Shown: piece after piece, positions 59,007 through 64,000 of the stretch
How the letters are laid out: each line of letters starts with the position of its first letter
How positions within the stretch are numbered: position 1 is the stretch's first letter
Assembly: GCF_030695065.1 (NCBI RefSeq)
Contig: NZ_JAUYTR010000016.1
Coordinates: 124,001-188,000 of the forward strand
From: Sediminibacterium sp.
GTDB lineage: Bacteria; Bacteroidota; Bacteroidia; Chitinophagales; Chitinophagaceae
DNA length: 64,000 bases
Direction of reading: 5' to 3'
Translations under genes and position numbers: made by a program
Notes under the pieces: generated by a model
The model's input: only the letters and a program-made list of their open reading frames with translations
Told to the model about the DNA's origin: nothing
The model's database searches: none

Positions 59007-59867
59007 ATGACAGCAACTTCATTAACTGAGCAAATTTTATTGAAGCAATCTTATTTATGTGTAGGATTAGATTCAGATATTACCAAATTACCTGCCCATT
59101 TAAAAGCTAATCCAGATGGAGTACTTGAGTTTAATAAATCAATCATAGACGCAACCCTGCCTTATTGTGTTAGTTATAAAATCAATACTGCATTTTATGA
59201 GTCTCAAGGATTAAAAGGTTGGGAAATAATGAAGGAAACATTGGACTATATACCCAATACGCATTTTACTATTGCTGATGCTAAAAGAGGTGATATTGGT
59301 AACACTTCAACACAATACGCAAAGGCTTTTTTTGAAGCACTCAATTTTGATGCTATAACAGTTGCTCCTTATATGGGCGAGGATAGCATTAGGCCTTTTT
59401 TAGAATATGAAAATAAAGTAACCATTGTTTTAGGCTTAACTTCTAATATTGGCAGCAACGATTTTCAGCAACTTTTATTGGAAGAATATGACGAATCATT
59501 AACTATGGTACCACATATAACACAAGGCTCAGTAGAAAAAAGGTTATATGAACATGTTTTAGAACGCGTATCTACTTGGGGTACTAAAGAGAATCTAATG
59601 TTTGTAGTGGGTGCAACGCAAGCAACTGAATTAGAACGTATCCGAAATATTGTTCCCAATAATTTTCTATTGGTTCCTGGTGTTGGTGCACAGGGGGGGA
59701 GTTTGAAAGACGTTAGTAGATTCGGACTCAACAAATCGGTAGGTTTATTAGTGAATGCAAGTAGAGCCATCATTTTTGCATCCGGTGGAGAAGATTTTGC
59801 TAATCAAGCGGCTTTAGTAGCTAAGGAATATCAATCAGAAATGGCTGGGTATCTGCAAATGATGTAA
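59007..59867 (+). CDS. pyrF: orotidine 5'-phosphate decarboxylase
   Basis: LCVGLDSDITKLP, TIADAKRGDIGNTSTQYAKA, LLVPGVGAQGG. Confidence 0.95.
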   Translation: MTATSLTEQILLKQSYLCVGLDSDITKLPAHLKANPDGVLEFNKSIIDATLPYCVSYKINTAFYESQGLKGWEIMKETLDYIPNTHFTIADAKRGDIGNTSTQYAKAFFEALNFDAITVAPYMGEDSIRPFLEYENKVTIVLGLTSNIGSNDFQQLLLEEYDESLTMVPHITQGSVEKRLYEHVLERVSTWGTKENLMFVVGATQATELERIRNIVPNNFLLVPGVGAQGGSLKDVSRFGLNKSVGLLVNASRAIIFASGGEDFANQAALVAKEYQSEMAGYLQMM

Positions 59868-59923
59868 TATATTCTCATTGTTATGTAACAATGGTTTAGT
59901 TGGTAACAATCAACTTTACCATT

Positions 59924-60631
59924 ATGAAAATTACAATTGTCAAATTTATCTTTATTGTTTCTGGGTCATTAATTATGAACGGATGCGAAACAATAAAACA
60001 ATCAACTAATCAACAAAAGGGTGTAGCAGTTGGTGCAACAAGTGGCGCAGTAATAGGAGGCGTGCTAGGCAATAATATAGGGAACAAGAACAATACAGCT
60101 TTAGGGGCAATTTTAGGTGCGGCTATTGGTGGAGTTGCTGGAGGTATTATTGGTAATAAAATGGATAAACAAGCAGCAGAAATAAAAACCGCTATTCCAG
60201 GAGCAACAGTGGAAAGAGTGGGAGAGGGAATTAATGTAACTTTTGATGAAAAGAATCCAGACGGATCTCAAGCTGGGGTATATTTTGCCAATAACCAATA
60301 CAATATCAATAGCAATGCTCAATTGGCTTTAAATAAATTGAACAATGTATTCACTGAATATCCCGATACCAATATTTTAATTGAAGGTCATACAGATAAT
60401 ACCGGTTCTGAAAATTATAATTTATCATTGTCTGAACGTAGAGCAAATGCAGTTGCTGCGGCATTACTTGCAACTGGAATTTCTTCTAGTAGAATTACCA
60501 CAAAGTGGTATGGCGAAAGTCAGCCCAAAATGGAAAATAACAGTGACGAGAATAGGGCTTTAAATAGAAGGGTTCATTTTGTTATAACAGCAAATGAAAA
60601 AATGAAAGCAGAAGCAAAGCAAAACCAATAG
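59924..60631 (+). CDS. OmpA-family lipoprotein with glycine-zipper region
   Basis: Lipobox-like MNGC; AVGATSGAVIGGVLGNNIGNK...GAAIGGVAGGIIGNKMDKQ; OmpA motif LIEGHTDNTGSENYNLSLSERRA. Confidence 0.92.
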   Translation: MKITIVKFIFIVSGSLIMNGCETIKQSTNQQKGVAVGATSGAVIGGVLGNNIGNKNNTALGAILGAAIGGVAGGIIGNKMDKQAAEIKTAIPGATVERVGEGINVTFDEKNPDGSQAGVYFANNQYNINSNAQLALNKLNNVFTEYPDTNILIEGHTDNTGSENYNLSLSERRANAVAAALLATGISSSRITTKWYGESQPKMENNSDENRALNRRVHFVITANEKMKAEAKQNQ

Positions 60632-60634
60632 AAC

Positions 60635-61243
60635 TTACTGGCAAATTTCAATCATATGATTTGCCAATTTGGTAGCCCAATGCAAGTGGGTTATTCCAGA
60701 ATAATGTAACTGATCAGAAGCAAGTGCTGCAGGGTTTTTACTCTCTTCTCTTGTTTCTTCAGTTATGTTAATAAAGCCAGTTTGATACTTTTTTGCAAAT
60801 TGATTGCAAACATGGTTAAAGGAGTCAATCTCAATAGCTATTTCTGCCCCATTTTTATCAGCAGCATAAGGCGTGCAACCCCAGTCAGGTATAGATAGTA
60901 CAATTACTCGTTCCGATTTTCCTCCAGTTAAGTGGATTGCTTTCTTAAGTAAATATTCAAAATCGTTTCTAAAATTGTCTAAAGACAAATGCCTGTATTG
61001 ATTATTGACTCCAATTAATATACTTACAAAATCGTAGTGTAAATTTAATTCTGTTTTAAGTAATTGTTCTGCTAACTCCGTGCTAGTCCAGCCAGTTTGG
61101 GCAATTATTTCAGGAGCATGAATAGCCATTTTCTGCTTTCGTATAAGTTGGGTTGTCAAATACGGGAAAGATTCATGCAATGGAACCGATTCGCCAATGG
61201 TATAAGAATCGCCTAATGCTAAATAGCTGATTGGATGGTGCAT
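60635..61243 (-). CDS. SGNH/GDSL hydrolase
   Basis: YLALGDSYTIGESVP block I; SILIGVNNQYR; DQLHYSGITH. Confidence 0.9.
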   Translation of the reverse strand: MHHPISYLALGDSYTIGESVPLHESFPYLTTQLIRKQKMAIHAPEIIAQTGWTSTELAEQLLKTELNLHYDFVSILIGVNNQYRHLSLDNFRNDFEYLLKKAIHLTGGKSERVIVLSIPDWGCTPYAADKNGAEIAIEIDSFNHVCNQFAKKYQTGFINITEETREESKNPAALASDQLHYSGITHLHWATKLANHMIEICQ

Positions 61244-61244
61244 A

Positions 61245-62510
61245 TTAAAAATTGTTTTTTAATATTTCATAAAATTTGTACACGTCTTCAAAACTACAAT
61301 ACAATGGGGCAGGGGCAACTCTAATGACTCCAGGCTCACGAAAATCTACAATTACTCCGTTGTCAATTAATTTATTGTGTATTTCTTTGGCCCTTTCTTT
61401 AAAGTATAAAGAAAGTTGTGCTCCTCTTTCATCTTTTTCATCTGGTGTGATAATTTCAAAAGATATTCGATCTAGTTGATTTAGTAAAAATGCTAGATAG
61501 GCCGTTAATACAATGCTTTTTTCTCTCAAGCGATGAATGTTGGCTTGGTCTATAATTGAAAGAGAAGCTTTTAATCCTACCATATTAAATACTTGAGCAG
61601 TGCTAATATTCCAACCGCTGGCATTTGTTTTTGGAATAAATCCTTTCTCCATTTTAAACCGCTCCTTCTCATCGTTGCCCCACCATCCTGCAAGTCTAGG
61701 AATATTGGCATTAATTGCATGTTTTTCGTGCACATAATAACCCCCAACTGCCCCTGGGCCAGCGTTGAGGTATTTATAACTACACCAAGCTGCAAAATCA
61801 ACGTCCCAGTCGTGTAATGAAAGCGGAATATTACCGGTTACATGCGCAAGATCAAATCCTGCAATAGCCCCCACATTATGCGCTGCAGAAGTAATGGCTT
61901 TTAAATCAAAAAATTGACCAGTATAGTAATTAATACCACCAAATAAAACCATCGCTAATGAATTTCCTGCATGATCAATGGCATCAATAATTTGTTCAGT
62001 ACTAAGTGTTTTTTTACCATTTAATGGAGCAATCTCAATAATTGCATCAGATGGATGGAGGTCAAAATGTTTAACCAATGTTTCAACTGCATATTGATCT
62101 GAGGGGAAAGCCCCAGCTTCCATTATAATTTTAAAACGCTCTTTTGTGGGGGTATAAAAACTAAGCATTAATAAATGCAAATTCACAGTAAGGGCGTTCA
62201 TTGCACTTACCTCTATTTCTTTTGCCCCTACTAGTTTGGCTAAACTCGGTTTTAGGTATTCTTGGTAGTGTAACCAAGGATTTGGCCCATTAAAATAACC
62301 TCCAACTGCCAATTCTTTCCAGGTATTTAATTCTGTTTCTATAGCGGCTGATACCGATTTTGGTTGAAGTCCAAGGGAATTGCCACAAAAATATATGGCA
62401 GGTTGATTATTATGTTGAGGGAAATGGAACAAATTTTTAAACTCAGCAAGTGGGTCTTGTTTGTCGAGTTGTTTGGCAAAATCCAATGTAGCTTCAAAAT
62501 TAGGCAGCAT
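61245..62510 (-). CDS. kynU: kynureninase
   Basis: IYFCGNSLGLQPKSV, FDLAHVTGNIPLSLHDWDVDFAAWCSYKYLNAGPGAVGG. Confidence 0.95.
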   Translation of the reverse strand: MLPNFEATLDFAKQLDKQDPLAEFKNLFHFPQHNNQPAIYFCGNSLGLQPKSVSAAIETELNTWKELAVGGYFNGPNPWLHYQEYLKPSLAKLVGAKEIEVSAMNALTVNLHLLMLSFYTPTKERFKIIMEAGAFPSDQYAVETLVKHFDLHPSDAIIEIAPLNGKKTLSTEQIIDAIDHAGNSLAMVLFGGINYYTGQFFDLKAITSAAHNVGAIAGFDLAHVTGNIPLSLHDWDVDFAAWCSYKYLNAGPGAVGGYYVHEKHAINANIPRLAGWWGNDEKERFKMEKGFIPKTNASGWNISTAQVFNMVGLKASLSIIDQANIHRLREKSIVLTAYLAFLLNQLDRISFEIITPDEKDERGAQLSLYFKERAKEIHNKLIDNGVIVDFREPGVIRVAPAPLYCSFEDVYKFYEILKNNF

Positions 62511-62618
62511 AGTCTTATTTTACCGCAAAGTAAAGCTATCCACCGATTATTTTATAAATGGTGCACAGTTAAAGCCCGAATCCTTTATTTTGAGCATCCA
62601 AAAAATCAATATACTGTT

Positions 62619-64000
62619 ATGAGACTATTCCAAATGCTACTGCTACTATTAATAAGCAGTTCGGTTATGGCGCAGCAAACTCCAGTTACCAAAGCAAACT
62701 ATGCATTGGCTGCTCGATTTTCGCCCAATAAAGTGCAAAAAATGATTTTTAGTTTAAATGTAGATCCACATTGGCTAAAAAAATCTGATCGTTTTTGGTA
62801 CATGTATGAAACCTCAGAAGGGAAAAAATGGTACATCGTAGATGCAGCAAAAGGCGAAAAAAAGCAATTATTTGATAATGCTTTACTTGCTGCAAAACTC
62901 ACTCGAATTACCGATGATCCTATGGACGCTCAACATTTGAACATTGATAGCATGAAGTTCATAAAAGATGAGAACTGGATTAGGTTTGAAGTGAAAACAA
63001 CTAAAGATGTTCCAAAGAAAGATACTGCAGCAAAAAAAGGTACCCCGCCTGTAATGGAGAAAAAAGTCTTTTATTTTGAATACAATATTTCAACAGGAGA
63101 CTTGGTAGAAATCACCGATCCTGTTAAAACTAAGCGTAAGCCAATGTGGGCAAGTATTGCGCCAGATAGCTCTATTGTTGTATTTGGTAAGAACAATAAT
63201 CTATATTCAATGGATTGGGCTAATTATAAGAAGGCCTTGGTAAATGACAAAGATTCAAGTATTGTAGAAACACAGCTTACTAAAGATGGAATTGAAAACT
63301 TTGGATACCATAATAATGGTAATGGTGAAACCAATGTAGACAAAGAAAAAAATAAAGGAATAAGAAGACCTGCTTTTATACTTTGGTCTCCTGATTCAAA
63401 ATATTTTGTAATAGATGTTACCGATAATAGAAGGGTAAAGGATCTTTGGGTAATTAATAGTATTGCAGAACCAAGACCTACTTTGGAAACCTATAAATAC
63501 TGGATGCCAGGAGAAAAAGAATCACCTGTTGAGCATCTTAGAATGTTTGAAGTGGCTACCAAAACCATGAAAGAAATTAATACTGGTATGTATAAAGACC
63601 AAACAGTAAATGTTTGGAGTGCGCCTTCAAAAGTGAGTAGTAGAGACGATGAAGGTCGTCCAAATACCTGGTTAGGAACAGCTGATAAATTTTACTTTAG
63701 TAGAACAAGTAGAGATCTAAAAAGAATTGATATTGGATTAGTAGACGTTAAAACAGCCACTGCTAAAACCTTAATTGAAGAAAAAATGAATACCTATGTA
63801 GAAATACGTAGAATTGGTTTAGTAAATGAAGGCAAAGAATTGATTCAATGGAGTGAAGAAGATGGTTGGGGACATTTTTATTTATATGATGAAAACGGTA
63901 AGTTAAAAAACCAAATTACTTCTGGCGCTTGGCATGCTGAAGACATTTTGGCTATTGACGAAAAAGCTAGGGTACTGTATTTTTCTGCTAATGGAAAAGA
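62619..64000 (+). CDS. S9 family peptidase (DPP IV-like beta-propeller), truncated at window end
   Basis: ATG at 62619, MRLFQMLLLLLISSSVMAQQ signal peptide, open to window end; RRPAFILWSPDSKYFVIDVTDNRRV propeller repeats. Confidence 0.85.
   Translation, partial: MRLFQMLLLLLISSSVMAQQTPVTKANYALAARFSPNKVQKMIFSLNVDPHWLKKSDRFWYMYETSEGKKWYIVDAAKGEKKQLFDNALLAAKLTRITDDPMDAQHLNIDSMKFIKDENWIRFEVKTTKDVPKKDTAAKKGTPPVMEKKVFYFEYNISTGDLVEITDPVKTKRKPMWASIAPDSSIVVFGKNNNLYSMDWANYKKALVNDKDSSIVETQLTKDGIENFGYHNNGNGETNVDKEKNKGIRRPAFILWSPDSKYFVIDVTDNRRVKDLWVINSIAEPRPTLETYKYWMPGEKESPVEHLRMFEVATKTMKEINTGMYKDQTVNVWSAPSKVSSRDDEGRPNTWLGTADKFYFSRTSRDLKRIDIGLVDVKTATAKTLIEEKMNTYVEIRRIGLVNEGKELIQWSEEDGWGHFYLYDENGKLKNQITSGAWHAEDILAIDEKARVLYFSANGK

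Noticed and set aside
1-64000. CRISPR arrays, prophage, transposases, rRNA, defence islands
   Set aside because: No repeat-spacer arrays, integrases, transposases, phage structural genes or rRNA recognised; gene content is core-like.

Overview
AT-rich chromosomal window from a Bacteroidota, probably Chitinophagaceae-like (inferred from gene content and TAnnTTTG-type promoters). It is mostly housekeeping: thiolase, Mpl, S9 peptidases, TonB/outer-membrane beta-barrel proteins, Fe-S oxidoreductases, Prc protease, MtaB, a DUF2723 protein, GlmM, cysteine desulfurase, kynurenine-pathway enzymes, PyrF and a tRNA-His. The centre (about 14.7-31.3 kb) holds complete histidine and tryptophan pathways in two transcription units: hisG-hisD-hisC-[PQQ-type sugar dehydrogenase]-[cytochrome c]-hisB, and trpE-G-D-C-F-[unknown exported repeat protein]-trpB-A-hisH-A-F-IE. 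The main discovery is two unannotated leader-peptide attenuators, too short for the ORF track. Before hisG, 14799..14849 encodes MLQNLHIHHHHMHPKG* (6 His of 16 codons), followed by an intrinsic terminator at 14884..14911. Before trpE, 21547..21600 encodes MIIINKHWWWHSNSLRG* (three consecutive Trp codons flanked by His), followed by an intrinsic terminator at 21634..21663. In both, a segment overlapping or abutting the leader stop codon can pair with the left arm of the terminator. In both, a Bacteroidota-type promoter lies so close to the leader ATG that the leader mRNA is predicted to be (nearly) leaderless. The trp leader controls a unit that also carries hisHAFIE, and its HWWWH motif suggests possible dual Trp/His sensing. 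All calls come from reading the sequence; no database searches or folding programs were run.
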